A stretch of 64,000 bases of DNA from CAYWVR01 sp964461715 (GTDB lineage Bacteria; Planctomycetota; Phycisphaerae; FEN-1346): assembly GCA_964461715.1 (NCBI GenBank), contig CAYWVR010000014.1, forward strand, positions 1-64,000, written 5' to 3'. Made by a program: the position numbers and the translations under genes. The notes beneath the pieces are model-generated. The model worked only from the letters and a program-made list of their open reading frames with translations. It made no database searches and had not been told where the DNA came from. Positions 33,719 through 42,131 of the stretch are shown piece by piece; positions within the stretch are counted from its first letter, which is position 1, and each line of letters opens with the position of its first letter.

Positions 33719-34588
33719 TCATGTCAGGCGCGTCTCGCGTCCCGTCTGGGGGTCGACGGCCAGGGCCGTGACGCCGACCGTCTCGATGTCGCGGAGGCTC
33801 GCAAGCGGCGTCGTCACGCCCACCCGCTCGGGGCCCAGAATCGAGACGACACCCAGGCCGAGGTCGCGCCCACATCCCGACAGGCCCACCAGCCGCCCGT
33901 GTGCCAAGCCCCCGTTGGGGCGCGCGCCCGGCGACCAGACGTCGAGCCGCCCCCGATGCGTGTACCGCATCCCCGCCGCGCGGAAGTACCGGTGGTAGGC
34001 CGCCTCGCGGAAGCTCATCCGCTCGTTCGTCCCGCGGCAGCGTGCCCCGGGGGCGAGGCCGCACGTCACGACGGTTGTCTCGGCCTCGCGGAACCCAAGG
34101 AGGGCCGGTTCGAGCTCCCACTCGGCCTGCATGGCGATCACCCGCACGAACCGGACGCGCGAGGCCACCCGGCCCCAGAACCTCTCGGCCAGGGATCCGA
34201 TTGCCAGGCCCGGCGTGTCCACCAGGAGCCGCGCCTCGCCGCCCGCGCGCTCCTCCACGAGCCGAGCCACCAGGCCCGCCATCCGCTCCGGGTCCACCGC
34301 CGGCGACGTGCCGCCCACGAAGTAGAGCCGCTCGGCCGGCAGATCGTCCCAGTCGGCCACGGGCGCATCGAGCCGCGCTGCGGCCATCATGGTGGGCGGG
34401 CCGAGCCAACTCTGGCCGGGATCGGCGTCGGCGACCTCGACGGGCCCTTCGGCGGCCAGGGAGGCGGCCAGGTGCTGGACGAGCGTGGTCTTGCCGGCGT
34501 CGACGACGCCCAGAACCAGGACGGGCCCCGGCGGGGCCTCGCGAATCGCCTCCAGGAGACGGTTGAGCTCAGGATGCGTCGTGGCCAT
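33719..34588 (-). CDS. Clp1/Grc3-type polynucleotide 5'-hydroxyl kinase
   Basis: The 289-aa protein starts at ATG 34588. Walker A 'LGVVDAGKTTLVQHL' is at residues 26-40. The family-specific clasp motif 'DADPGQSWLGPPTMMA' is at 54-69. 'LLVDTPGLA' follows as Walker B, and the C-terminal region has 'LGLGVVSILGPERVGVTTPL'. Clp1, Grc3/Nol9 and their archaeal relatives transfer phosphate from ATP to 5'-OH RNA or DNA ends during RNA processing. Such enzymes are scarce in bacteria. The same layout, kinase core plus a short C-terminal beta domain, occurs in the archaeal enzyme. No RNA ligase or endonuclease gene is adjacent; ACT and HypE-like genes follow downstream. Confidence 0.8.
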   Translation of the reverse strand: MATTHPELNRLLEAIREAPPGPVLVLGVVDAGKTTLVQHLAASLAAEGPVEVADADPGQSWLGPPTMMAAARLDAPVADWDDLPAERLYFVGGTSPAVDPERMAGLVARLVEERAGGEARLLVDTPGLAIGSLAERFWGRVASRVRFVRVIAMQAEWELEPALLGFREAETTVVTCGLAPGARCRGTNERMSFREAAYHRYFRAAGMRYTHRGRLDVWSPGARPNGGLAHGRLVGLSGCGRDLGLGVVSILGPERVGVTTPLASLRDIETVGVTALAVDPQTGRETRLT

Positions 34589-34596
34589 GGCGCTTG

Positions 34597-34626
34597 AGTG
34601 TACCGGCGTGGGGCCACGGGGGGCAA
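34597..34626 (-). promoter_or_regulatory. Putative promoter of the Clp1-like gene
   Basis: Minus strand TTGCCC (34626-34621), 18 bases, TACACT (34602-34597), ending eight bases before the ATG, so the leader is extremely short or absent. Confidence 0.5.
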
Positions 34627-34660
34627 GAGGCCCCCACGTTTGCGCGGCCCACGAAACCCG

Positions 34661-34688
34661 TGGCAACCCGCCCGCTTGCTGGTACAAT
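34661..34688 (+). promoter_or_regulatory. Possible promoter of tldD-pmbA
   Basis: TACAAT (34683) is a good -10. TGGCAA (34661), 16 bases upstream, is a weak -35. It diverges from the Clp1-like promoter about 35 bases away. Confidence 0.4.
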
Positions 34689-34721
34689 GGCACCTCGCAC
34701 GCTCGGCCGGAAAGGACACGC

Positions 34722-36092
34722 GTGAGAGACCGACTTGCCGAGGCCCTGAAGAAGGCCGACGCCGATTACTGCGAGATCCGCTTCGAGACCGACGACGCCA
34801 CCCACGTCGCACTCCGCGGGGCGGAGGTCGACCGCGTGACCTCGGGCCGGGCCGAGGGCGGGATCGTCCGGGCGATGGTGCGCGGGGGATGGGGCGTCGC
34901 GACGTTCGACGCGATCGAGGACCTGGACGCCTACGTCCGGGCCGCCTGCGACAGCGCCCGTCTCGTCGGCTGCGAGACCACCCGTCTCGGTTCCTCCGAC
35001 GTCCCGCACGACGTGGAGGTCCGGGCCGCCATGGCCCGCGACTGGCGGGGCGTGCCGCTCGAAGAGAAGCTCGACCTCGTGCAGCGGTACAACCGCGTGC
35101 TGCTGGAGACGGCCCCGGCGGTGGTGACGACGCGGGTCAGCTACGCTGAGACGTTCCGGACGGTGCACTTCGCCTCGACGCGCGGGGCCCTCTACACCGA
35201 GGAGCGGCCGCGTCTGATCCTCTCGATGTTCGCGACGGCCCGGCGCGATTCGCTGGTGCAGCGGGCCCATGAGAGCGTCTCCTCGGCCACCGACTACGGG
35301 GCCGTCCTCGACCAGGACGAGGCCGCCGACGCCGCCGCCCGGCGCGCGGCGGCGCTGCTGGACGCGCCGCCGTGCGCGGGCGGCACGAAGACGGTCATCC
35401 TCGACGCGAAGCTCGCCGGTGTCTTCGCCCACGAGGCCTTCGGCCACCTCTCCGAGGCCGACCACCTCCATGAGAACCCCCGCATGCGCGACCTGATGCA
35501 CACCGGCCGCGAGGTCGGCGTCAAGGACCTCTCCATCGTCGACGACGGCTCCGTCCCCGCCCTCATCGGCTCGGCCCGTTTCGACGACGAGGGCACCCCG
35601 ACCGGCAAGACGTACCTCGTGCGCGAGGGCGTCCTGGTGGGCCACCTCCATTCGCTCGAAACCGCCGGGGCCATGGACGCCGCCCCCAGCGGAAACGCCC
35701 GGGCCATCGGCCGGGGCCACGAGCCCTTGGTGCGCATGACGAACACTTACATCGAGCCGGGCACGGACACATTCGACGGGCTCGTCGCCGACGTCGACGA
35801 CGGCGTCTACGCATGCAGCATGCTGGGCGGCCAGACCATGATGGAGATGTTCACCTTCTCGGCCGCCTACGGGTACCGCATCGAGAAGGGCAAGGTGGGT
35901 CCGTTGGTGCGCGACGTCGTCCTGACGGGCAACGTCTTCGAGACGCTCCATCGCATCGACGGATTTGCGGACGACTTCCGGCGGGTCGAGACGGGGGGCG
36001 GGTGCGGCAAAGGGGGCCAGAGCCCGCTGCCCGTGACCGAGGGCAGCCCGCACCTTCGCATCCAGGACGTGGTGATCGGAGGCCGCACGTGA
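34722..36092 (+). CDS. tldD: TldD metalloprotease subunit
   Basis: The 456-aa protein starts with GTG 34722, with AAAGGA five bases upstream. The zinc-site motif HExxxH is 'HEAFGHLSEAD' (H237, E238, H242), and the third ligand is expected at the Cys near the C-terminus ('GGGCGKGGQSPLPVTEG' region). TldD pairs with PmbA/TldE as a heterodimer with the active site in a central tunnel. It trims unfolded peptides, for example microcin or PQQ-type precursors and CcdA. The partner gene follows with a 4-base overlap. The TldD half here keeps the metal-binding residues. Confidence 0.93.
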   Translation: MRDRLAEALKKADADYCEIRFETDDATHVALRGAEVDRVTSGRAEGGIVRAMVRGGWGVATFDAIEDLDAYVRAACDSARLVGCETTRLGSSDVPHDVEVRAAMARDWRGVPLEEKLDLVQRYNRVLLETAPAVVTTRVSYAETFRTVHFASTRGALYTEERPRLILSMFATARRDSLVQRAHESVSSATDYGAVLDQDEAADAAARRAAALLDAPPCAGGTKTVILDAKLAGVFAHEAFGHLSEADHLHENPRMRDLMHTGREVGVKDLSIVDDGSVPALIGSARFDDEGTPTGKTYLVREGVLVGHLHSLETAGAMDAAPSGNARAIGRGHEPLVRMTNTYIEPGTDTFDGLVADVDDGVYACSMLGGQTMMEMFTFSAAYGYRIEKGKVGPLVRDVVLTGNVFETLHRIDGFADDFRRVETGGGCGKGGQSPLPVTEGSPHLRIQDVVIGGRT

Positions 36093-37408
36093 GACACCCC
36101 ATGATCGACGAGGTCCGCGATCCGATCCGGGTCGCCCTCGATCGGGCTGAGCGCCGGGGAGCCCACGCCCGCCTCCGCTTCGACCAGACCGAATCGGCCG
36201 CCTGCTCCTTCGAGAACGGCCGCCTGAAGTCCGCCGGGACGCAGCAGGGCATCACGGTCGCCGTCACGGTGCTCGCCGACGGCCGCTTGGCGACGACGGT
36301 CGGGAACGTGCTCGCGGAGCTCGACGAGATGGTCGACCGGGCCCTGGCGCTCGCCAGGCTCGGGAGCGTGGCCCATTTCGACGCCTGGCCCGCCCCGGGT
36401 GAGACGGCCGAGGTGCGGACGTATTTCGAGGCGACGTCGGACCTTTCGCGCGCGGCCCTCATCGAAGGGTGCCAGGCCGTCGTCGATCCGTTGCGCGCGT
36501 ACGACGCGGACCTCTACATCGCCGCCGGCGCGGGCCGCAGCGAGAGCGAGGGTCTCCTCCTGACGAGCGGCGGCGTCGAGGCCGAGAAGCGCGAGACCCT
36601 CTGGCACCTCGGCGCCTACGGCCAGCGGACCGAGGACACGGACATGCTCTTTGCGGGCGAGTCGCGGAGCTGGCGCGACGCGGGCGTCCATTGGGATCCG
36701 GCGGCCCTGGCCGAGGAGACCCTCGAAGATCTCCGCCGGGCTGAGACCCGGGCCGAGCCGCCCGAGGGACGCTGCCAGGCGGTCCTGGCACCGTCCATCC
36801 TCGGCCGGCTCCTCGGGGCGGTGACCCTCGGGACGAGCGGCCGCAACGTCGCCAAGGGCGAATCGCCCCTGGCCGGCCGCCTGGGCGAGAGGATCCTCGA
36901 CCCGACCCTCACGCTCATCGACGATCCGCACCTCGCAGGGGGCCCGGGCTCGACGAAGATCGACGGCGACGGGATCCCCACGCGGCGGACGGTCCTCGTC
37001 CAGGACGGCGTCCTCGAGCGGTTCCTCTACGACCTCGACTCGGCGGGCCTCGCCGGGACCGAGCCGACGGGCCACGCGGGCTGCCGGCCGTGGTGCCTGG
37101 AAGTGCCGGGGGGCGAGGAAGAGCACGCGGCCCTGATCGCGTCCTTGGGCGACGGCCTCTACGTCAAGCGCCTGATCGGCTTCGGCCAGTCGAACCTCGC
37201 CAACGGCGACTTCTCCGGCAACGTGGCCCTCGGGTACCGGGTGCGCGGCGGGGAGATCGTCGGGCGCGTCAAGAACACGATGATCGCCGGGAACGTGTAC
37301 GAGCTGCTGGCCGAGGGCGTGGCCCTGTCGAAGGACCGCGACCCCGTGCGCCGGATGCCCTGGGCCCGGGTCCGGGACCTGAGCGTGAGCGCCGCGCAAG
37401 CCCATTAG
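36089..37408 (+). CDS. pmbA: PmbA/TldE metalloprotease partner
   Basis: The 439-aa protein starts at GTG 36089, overlapping the tldD stop (GTGA), with GGAGG six bases upstream. ATG 36101 is an alternative but has no ribosome site. Typical segments are 'SAACSFENGRLKSAGTQQGI', 'DPTLTLIDDPHLAGGPGSTK', 'DGDGIPTRRTVLVQDGVL' and 'GNFSGNVALG'-like 'NGDFSGNVALGYRVRGGEIV'. As in other PmbA proteins the HExxxH motif is absent, so it is the non-catalytic partner of TldD. The sulfatase gene follows 45 bases downstream. Confidence 0.92.
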   Translation: MRHPMIDEVRDPIRVALDRAERRGAHARLRFDQTESAACSFENGRLKSAGTQQGITVAVTVLADGRLATTVGNVLAELDEMVDRALALARLGSVAHFDAWPAPGETAEVRTYFEATSDLSRAALIEGCQAVVDPLRAYDADLYIAAGAGRSESEGLLLTSGGVEAEKRETLWHLGAYGQRTEDTDMLFAGESRSWRDAGVHWDPAALAEETLEDLRRAETRAEPPEGRCQAVLAPSILGRLLGAVTLGTSGRNVAKGESPLAGRLGERILDPTLTLIDDPHLAGGPGSTKIDGDGIPTRRTVLVQDGVLERFLYDLDSAGLAGTEPTGHAGCRPWCLEVPGGEEEHAALIASLGDGLYVKRLIGFGQSNLANGDFSGNVALGYRVRGGEIVGRVKNTMIAGNVYELLAEGVALSKDRDPVRRMPWARVRDLSVSAAQAH

Positions 37409-37453
37409 CCGCGAGCCCACGGCGAGCGCTTGCTGTCTTTGGAGAAAGCCAAT

Positions 37454-38797
37454 ATGCCAGACTCTGACACCTCTCCGAACCTCATCTGGATCTTCGGCGA
37501 CCAGCACCGGGGCCAGGCCCTTTCGTGCATGGGCGACCCGAACCTCTCGACGCCGCACCTCGACTCCATGGCCGTCGACGGGATGACGTTTACGCGGGCG
37601 ACGGCGGGGTTTCCGCTCTGCTGCCCGTTCCGGGGGTCGCTGGTGACGAGCCGTTATCCGCACCGGGCGGTCGTCGGGCACCTGTACCCGCTCGACCCGG
37701 AGCTTCCGACCGTCGCCCACGCGTTCAAGGCGGGGGGCTACCACACGGTCTACGTCGGCAAGTGGCACCTCGACGGGTTCAAGGAGCGCGAGGGCCGGGC
37801 CGCCATGCACATCGTCCCGCCGGAGCGTCGCGGCGGGTTCGATGAATGGGCGGGCTACGATAACAACAATGCACAGTACGATTCGTGGGTCCACGGCGGC
37901 GCGGGCGACGAGGCCTTCCACTACCGCCTCCCGGGCTACGAGACGGACGGTCTGACGGACCTTCTCATCGACGCCCTTCGCCGCACCAGCCGCGCCCGGA
38001 GCGAGGGCCGCGGAAAGCCCCTCTTCGCCGTCCTCTCGGTCCAGCCCCCGCACGATCCGTACCTCGCGCCGCCGGAGTTCATGGCCCGCCACCGGCCCGC
38101 CAACGTCCGGCTCCGCCCGAACGTGCCGCCCATCGCCCGCATTGAGGCGCAGTCCCGCCGCGAACTCGCGGGCTACTACGCCCAGATCGAGAACCTCGAT
38201 TGGAACGTCGGCCGCATCCGGCACGCCTTGGTCGAGACGGGCCTCGACCGCGATACGTACCTCGTCTTCTTCAGCGATCACGGCGACCAGCACGGCTCGC
38301 ACGGGTTCACGCGGAAGATGTGCCCGTACGCCGAGTCGGTCGGCATCCCCATGATCATCTCGGGCGGCCCCTCGCGCTACGCCATGAAGACCGGTCGCAC
38401 GGACGTCCCGATGAACCACGTGGATATCGCCCCCACGAGCCTGGGCTTGGCGGGCCTGGAGGTGCCGGCGTGGATGGAGGGGGCGGACCTCTCGGGGTGC
38501 GTCCTGAAGGGCCGCGACGTGCCCGACGTCGACTCGGCGTACATGCAGGTGGTCGAGCCGACGTACCACAGCCCGAGCATCGGGGCGAAGTGGCGGGGGA
38601 TCGTGACCCGGGACGGGTGGAAATACGTGTGCCTCCCAGGGACCCCCTGGATGATGTTCAACACGGAGGAGGACCCCTACGAGCTCCACAACATGGCCCT
38701 CGTCGAGCGGTACCGGGCCCAGCGCAAGCGCCTGAACGTCCGCCTGCGCCGCTGGGTCGAGGAGACCGGCGACGAGTTCGACCTGCCCGACGTCTGA
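37454..38797 (+). CDS. Formylglycine-dependent sulfatase
   Basis: The 447-aa protein starts at ATG 37454 with GGAG nine bases upstream. 'PNLIWIFGDQHRGQALSCMG' contains the metal-binding Asp of alkaline-phosphatase-like sulfatases. The FGly signature is C56-C57-P58-F59-R60 ('CCPFRGSLVTSRYP'), a C-x-P-x-R motif with Phe in place of Ser. 'YVGKWHLDGF' and 'VFFSDHGDQHGSHGF' complete the metal site. There is no signal peptide, so it may act in the cytoplasm or use another route. The substrate is a sulfate ester, probably on a carbohydrate. The partial and intact MFS genes follow. Confidence 0.92.
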   Translation: MPDSDTSPNLIWIFGDQHRGQALSCMGDPNLSTPHLDSMAVDGMTFTRATAGFPLCCPFRGSLVTSRYPHRAVVGHLYPLDPELPTVAHAFKAGGYHTVYVGKWHLDGFKEREGRAAMHIVPPERRGGFDEWAGYDNNNAQYDSWVHGGAGDEAFHYRLPGYETDGLTDLLIDALRRTSRARSEGRGKPLFAVLSVQPPHDPYLAPPEFMARHRPANVRLRPNVPPIARIEAQSRRELAGYYAQIENLDWNVGRIRHALVETGLDRDTYLVFFSDHGDQHGSHGFTRKMCPYAESVGIPMIISGGPSRYAMKTGRTDVPMNHVDIAPTSLGLAGLEVPAWMEGADLSGCVLKGRDVPDVDSAYMQVVEPTYHSPSIGAKWRGIVTRDGWKYVCLPGTPWMMFNTEEDPYELHNMALVERYRAQRKRLNVRLRRWVEETGDEFDLPDV

Positions 38798-38809
38798 CGG
38801 CCCCTCGAC

Positions 38810-39175
38810 ATGCGCCCTCTGCGCTTTCTCATCACGTCGATAGTCTTCCTGGCCGGGGCCATCGGGAAAGGCCTCATCGGCCCGAACCGAAGCGCCGTCC
38901 GCGAGGCGGCGTTCGTCTCCCTCGTGCCGGAGTACTTCGAGCAGGTACGCGGCACGAGCGCGACGACAGGGACGCTGATCCTGACGGTCCACCTTCTGGG
39001 CCTCGTGGCGGGACGGTTCGCGTCGGCTTTCTGGGGCGGGCGACTCTCGAACGCCGCGGTCATCGGCCCGTGCCTGGCGTCGGGGGCGTTCGTCGTGCCG
39101 GGGGTGCTGGCGCTCTTCGGCGTCTGCTTCTTCGGGGCGAGGTCACTTAAGTGCATGCGTGAGCCGCGAATGTAA
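38810..39175 (+). pseudogene. MFS transporter gene with large in-frame internal deletion
   Basis: Compared with the intact paralog just downstream (39269-40444), the first ~33 residues align ('FLAGAIGKGLIGPNRSAVRE' against 'FLAGALRSGLLGPNRSAIRA'). The frame then jumps directly to the paralog's second half ('LVPEYFEQVRGTSATTGTL' against 'LLPEYFELARGMSAQAGTG'). It continues through 'AFVVPGVLA' and stops at residue 121. About 190 residues, helices 2 to 6 or 7, are missing, as is the C-terminus. The open frame survives, so a short membrane peptide might be made, but it cannot be a transporter. Confidence 0.75.
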
Positions 39176-39248
39176 TTTCGCGGGCCCGCGTGGCCGCTAG
39201 CCATGCGTCGGATGCCATGCGGACGCGACCGCGATGTCACGATCGCGG
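39164..39248. repeat. Two 7-bp hairpins between the MFS paralogs
   Basis: CCGCGAA/TTCGCGG (39164-39170 / 39177-39183) overlaps the stop of the deleted copy. CCGCGAT/ATCGCGG (39229-39235 / 39242-39248) lies 20 bases before the intact gene's start. Both loops are six bases. They could be a terminator followed by a leader stem. Confidence 0.4.
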
Positions 39249-39268
39249 CTCCTGTGTTGAGGATGGGT

Positions 39269-40444
39269 ATGCGAGCCTTGCATCTCATCGTCCTCGGCTG
39301 GATGTTCCTCGCGGGGGCGCTGCGGTCGGGCCTCCTGGGGCCGAACCGAAGCGCGATCCGGGCGGCGTACGGCCTCTCGGAGACCGAGTTCGGGGCGGCG
39401 GTGGCCCTGGTGCAGATCGGGGCGAGCGCGGCGGCGCTTCTCGGGGCGCGGGCGCTCCTGGCCCGGTGGACAAGCGTCCGGGTCATGGTCCTCGCCCTCG
39501 TGGTCGCGGCCGCGGGGTTCGCGGTCGTCGGCTCCGTGCCGCGCATCGAGGGGTTCGTCGCGGGATGGGGTCTCGTGATGGTCGCCTTCGTCCTGGGGAG
39601 CGTCTCCAACAACATCAGCATGGACCTCTGGCCGCGCGACCCGCGGCGCGGGGTCATCGTCCTTCACACCTCGAACGGGGCAGGCAAGATCGCCGGGGCC
39701 CTCGTCTCGGCGGCGTGGCTGGCGGTCGGGTGGCGGCTCTCGTTCGCGACGTTCGCCGCGGGGACGGCCGTCCTGGCCGCCGTCTTCGTCGCGTGGTACC
39801 GGGCCGCCGGGGCGCCCGTCCCCTCGGCTGCGCCGGCACCCATGAGGCACGCCCCGCGGCGGGACGTCCTGAGGCGGCCCATCTACTGGATGATCCTCGC
39901 GGGGTTCGGCCTCGCCTCCGGCTCCGAGGCCGTCGTCGCCACGCTCCTGCCGGAGTACTTTGAGCTCGCGCGCGGTATGAGCGCGCAGGCGGGGACCGGG
40001 TTGCTGCTCGTGCACTTCACGGGGATCCTGGCCGGGCGGCTCATTGCCTCGGCCGTGGGGCGGCGGGTGACGAGCGCGGCCCTCATCGCGAGCGGCGTGG
40101 CGGCGGGAGCCATGATCGTCCCGGTGCTCCTGGTGGAGGAGCTGGCGGCGGCGGGGGTGTGCGTCTTCCTGCTGGGTCTGGCGTTCGCGAGCCTCTGGCC
40201 GACGTTCTACGCCCGGGCCGCCCGCCACCTGCCGCACGATCGCGACATGCTCGCCTACGGGAGCTACCTCGGGTCGAACCTGGGGGTGGCCGTGGCGATC
40301 CTCGCCTCCAGCCGGCTGGCCGATTCGGATCTGGCGGCGGGCCTGGCGTTCGGGCCGCTTTTGCTGGCGGCGTTCGGCGTGCTTTACTTCGCCACGCCCC
40401 TCGGCTGGCCGCCTACTCCGCCTTTTCGCCGAGCATCTCCTTGA
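39269..40444 (+). CDS. Major facilitator superfamily transporter
   Basis: The 391-aa protein starts at ATG 39269, with GAGG six bases upstream, which aligns with the start of the deleted paralog. About twelve helices can be counted. 'GLLGPNRSAIRAAYGLSETEF' and 'LHTSNGAGKIAGALVSAAWL' fit sugar/fucose-type MFS carriers. The central loop (about residues 180-200) is Pro/Ala-rich. The substrate is unknown; the neighbouring sulfatase suggests a sugar released from a sulfated glycan, which is inference. Its last 32 bases overlap the convergent SGNH lipoprotein gene. Confidence 0.85.
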   Translation: MRALHLIVLGWMFLAGALRSGLLGPNRSAIRAAYGLSETEFGAAVALVQIGASAAALLGARALLARWTSVRVMVLALVVAAAGFAVVGSVPRIEGFVAGWGLVMVAFVLGSVSNNISMDLWPRDPRRGVIVLHTSNGAGKIAGALVSAAWLAVGWRLSFATFAAGTAVLAAVFVAWYRAAGAPVPSAAPAPMRHAPRRDVLRRPIYWMILAGFGLASGSEAVVATLLPEYFELARGMSAQAGTGLLLVHFTGILAGRLIASAVGRRVTSAALIASGVAAGAMIVPVLLVEELAAAGVCVFLLGLAFASLWPTFYARAARHLPHDRDMLAYGSYLGSNLGVAVAILASSRLADSDLAAGLAFGPLLLAAFGVLYFATPLGWPPTPPFRRASP

Positions 40445-41162
40445 GGACTGGCTTCATCGCCTCGGCCCAGACGTGGTACCCCTCCTCGGAGAGGTGGAGC
40501 ATATCGCCGGCCATGAGCTCGGGATCGATCGTGCCGTCGACGCGGATAAACCGGACCGCGAGGTCGAGGTACCGGACGCCCTCCCGCTCGGCCTCCACCT
40601 CTCCCAGCCGCGCGTTCGTCTCCCGGATAGTGGCGGCGATCCACGGGTACGACGGCTGGCGCGGCAGGATCGAGAGCAGGAGGACCCAGGCCCCCGGCAC
40701 CTTCTCCTCGATCAGGTCGAGGATCGCCTCGACGCCGGCGGCGACGGCCTCGGGCGGCATGCGGGTGGGCCCGCTCTTCAGGTTATTCGTCCCGATCATG
40801 AGGACGACGACCTCCGGCGCCAGGCCCTCCAGCTCCCCGCTTTCGAGACGCCAGAGGACATGCTGGGTCTGGTCGGCGGAGATGCCGAAGTTGGCGGCCC
40901 CGAGGGGGGCGAGGCGTTCCTTCCAGACCTCGGTGCCCCGCGACCGCCACTCGTCGGTGATGGAGTCGCCGATGAAGAGGACGCGCACGTTTCCCTCCTC
41001 GGCCCGCGCGAGGTTCCGGGCGTGGCCCGCGACATAGCACGGATCGAAGCGGCGGGTCGGGGTGGTGGCGGCGGCCCGGGCCGCCGCCACGTCCTGCGAC
41101 GGCCCGCACCCGGCGCTCGCCGCCAGCACCGCGAGCAGCGCGATTGAAAGCCCACGTTTCAT
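40413..41162 (-). CDS. SGNH hydrolase lipoprotein (GDSL, platelet-activating factor acetylhydrolase-like)
   Basis: The 249-aa protein starts at ATG 41162, with GGGAG eight bases upstream. A lipoprotein signal ends in 'AASAGCG' with Cys19 as lipid anchor. 'VLFIGDSITDEWRSRG' carries the catalytic Ser67. 'FGISADQTQHVLWRLESGEL' with 'VVLMIGTNNLKSGPTRMPPE' is the Gly/Asn oxyanion pair, and 'DMLHLSEEGYHVWAEAMKP' the Asp-x-x-His. This pattern belongs to the PAF-acetylhydrolase/rhamnogalacturonan acetylesterase branch of SGNH enzymes. It would deacetylate glycans at the cell surface, fitting the nearby sulfatase and MFS genes. Confidence 0.9.
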   Translation of the reverse strand: MKRGLSIALLAVLAASAGCGPSQDVAAARAAATTPTRRFDPCYVAGHARNLARAEEGNVRVLFIGDSITDEWRSRGTEVWKERLAPLGAANFGISADQTQHVLWRLESGELEGLAPEVVVLMIGTNNLKSGPTRMPPEAVAAGVEAILDLIEEKVPGAWVLLLSILPRQPSYPWIAATIRETNARLGEVEAEREGVRYLDLAVRFIRVDGTIDPELMAGDMLHLSEEGYHVWAEAMKPVLKEMLGEKAE

Positions 41163-41365
41163 CGAGGCGTCTCCCACTGTAGGACAAGGCGCAGGCCCTC
41201 GGCTGTCCCCCCCCGGCCCGCGCCGTCCCGCTCGCCGCGAGCAGGACGAGCGCGGCGGGCCCCGTGCCTCGCCTCGAGCGTCTCATGGTCTCCCATCATG
41301 CTCCATCGTCCCCCGGCATGCAACCCCGCCGCGGGCCGGGCGGGGCGGCGAAACGCGCGTCCGGC

Positions 41366-41395
41366 TTGACGCACCCGCCGCCGGCCGTCTACGAT
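41366..41395 (+). promoter_or_regulatory. Putative promoter of the GT2 operon
   Basis: TTGACG (41366) and TACGAT (41390), 18 bases apart. The -10 overlaps the ATG at 41394, which argues that translation starts further downstream. Confidence 0.6.
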
Positions 41396-41420
41396 GGCCT
41401 TGGATTCGGAGACGGAAGCC

Positions 41421-42131
41421 GTGCGGACGCTGATCGCCATCCCGGTCTACAACGAGGCGGACCACCTCGAGCGCGTCATCGGAGAGGTTGTCCGCTACTC
41501 GCCCGAGGTTCTCGCCGTCGACGACGGGTCGACCGACGGGTCGGCGGCCATCCTCGATGCTTATCCTTTCGTCGAGGTCCACCACCACGACACGAACGAG
41601 GGCTACGGGCAGAGCCTCATCGACGCCTTCGACATCGCGGCCCGGCGGGGCTTCGACTGGGTCGTTACCCTCGACGCCGACGAGCAACACGACCCCGCCA
41701 CCATCCACGTCTTCCTCGACCAGGCCGCCTGCGGCGACGTGGACGTGCTGAGCGGGTCGCGGTACCTGCCGGAGAGCCTCCAGAAGTCGCCCGTGCCCGA
41801 GGAGCGGCGGAGCGTGAACGTCCTCGTGAGCCACGTCCTCGCCCGCCTGACGCCCTATCGCCTGACCGACGCGTTCTGCGGCTTCAAGGCGTGCCGAGTG
41901 GCGGCGATCGCGCGGCTGGAGCTTACGGAGACTGGCTACGCGTTCCCGCTCCAGTTCTGGCTCCAGGTGGCGGCGGCGGGCCTTCGGGTCCGCGAGGTGC
42001 CCATTACGCTCGTCTACGTCGACCCGTCCCGCACCTTCGGGGGCGGGCTGGACGATCCGCGCATGCGGCTCCGCCATTACCTCGACGTCCTGGACCGCGA
42101 GGCCACCGCCGTCGGAAAGGGGACGGCATGA
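41421..42131 (+). CDS. Glycosyltransferase family 2 (dolichyl-phosphate-mannose synthase-like)
   Basis: The 236-aa protein is a single GT-A domain. 'RTLIAIPVYNEADHLERVI' begins the Rossmann strand, 'VLAVDDGSTDGSAAIL' holds the UDP-binding Asp, 'WVVTLDADEQHDPATIHVF' the DxD, and 'LTDAFCGFKACRVAAIARL' follows. The last part ('VREVPITLVYVDPSRTFGGG') is the usual polyprenol-phosphate-sugar synthase segment. GTG 41421 is preferred to ATG 41394 because the latter overlaps the -10 box and lacks a ribosome site. It ends in ATGA shared with the next gene, so the products are probably coupled. Confidence 0.87.
   Translation: MRTLIAIPVYNEADHLERVIGEVVRYSPEVLAVDDGSTDGSAAILDAYPFVEVHHHDTNEGYGQSLIDAFDIAARRGFDWVVTLDADEQHDPATIHVFLDQAACGDVDVLSGSRYLPESLQKSPVPEERRSVNVLVSHVLARLTPYRLTDAFCGFKACRVAAIARLELTETGYAFPLQFWLQVAAAGLRVREVPITLVYVDPSRTFGGGLDDPRMRLRHYLDVLDREATAVGKGTA

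Noticed and set aside
35867..38992. A 1041-codon open frame on the minus strand over tldD, pmbA and the sulfatase
   Set aside because: It lies opposite three well-recognised genes with full motifs and has no domain sense. Long antisense frames are common at this base composition.
41394..41420. ATG at 41394 as the start of the GT2 gene
   Set aside because: It overlaps a good -10 box (TACGAT) and lacks a ribosome site; GTG 41421 is better placed and begins the conserved first strand.
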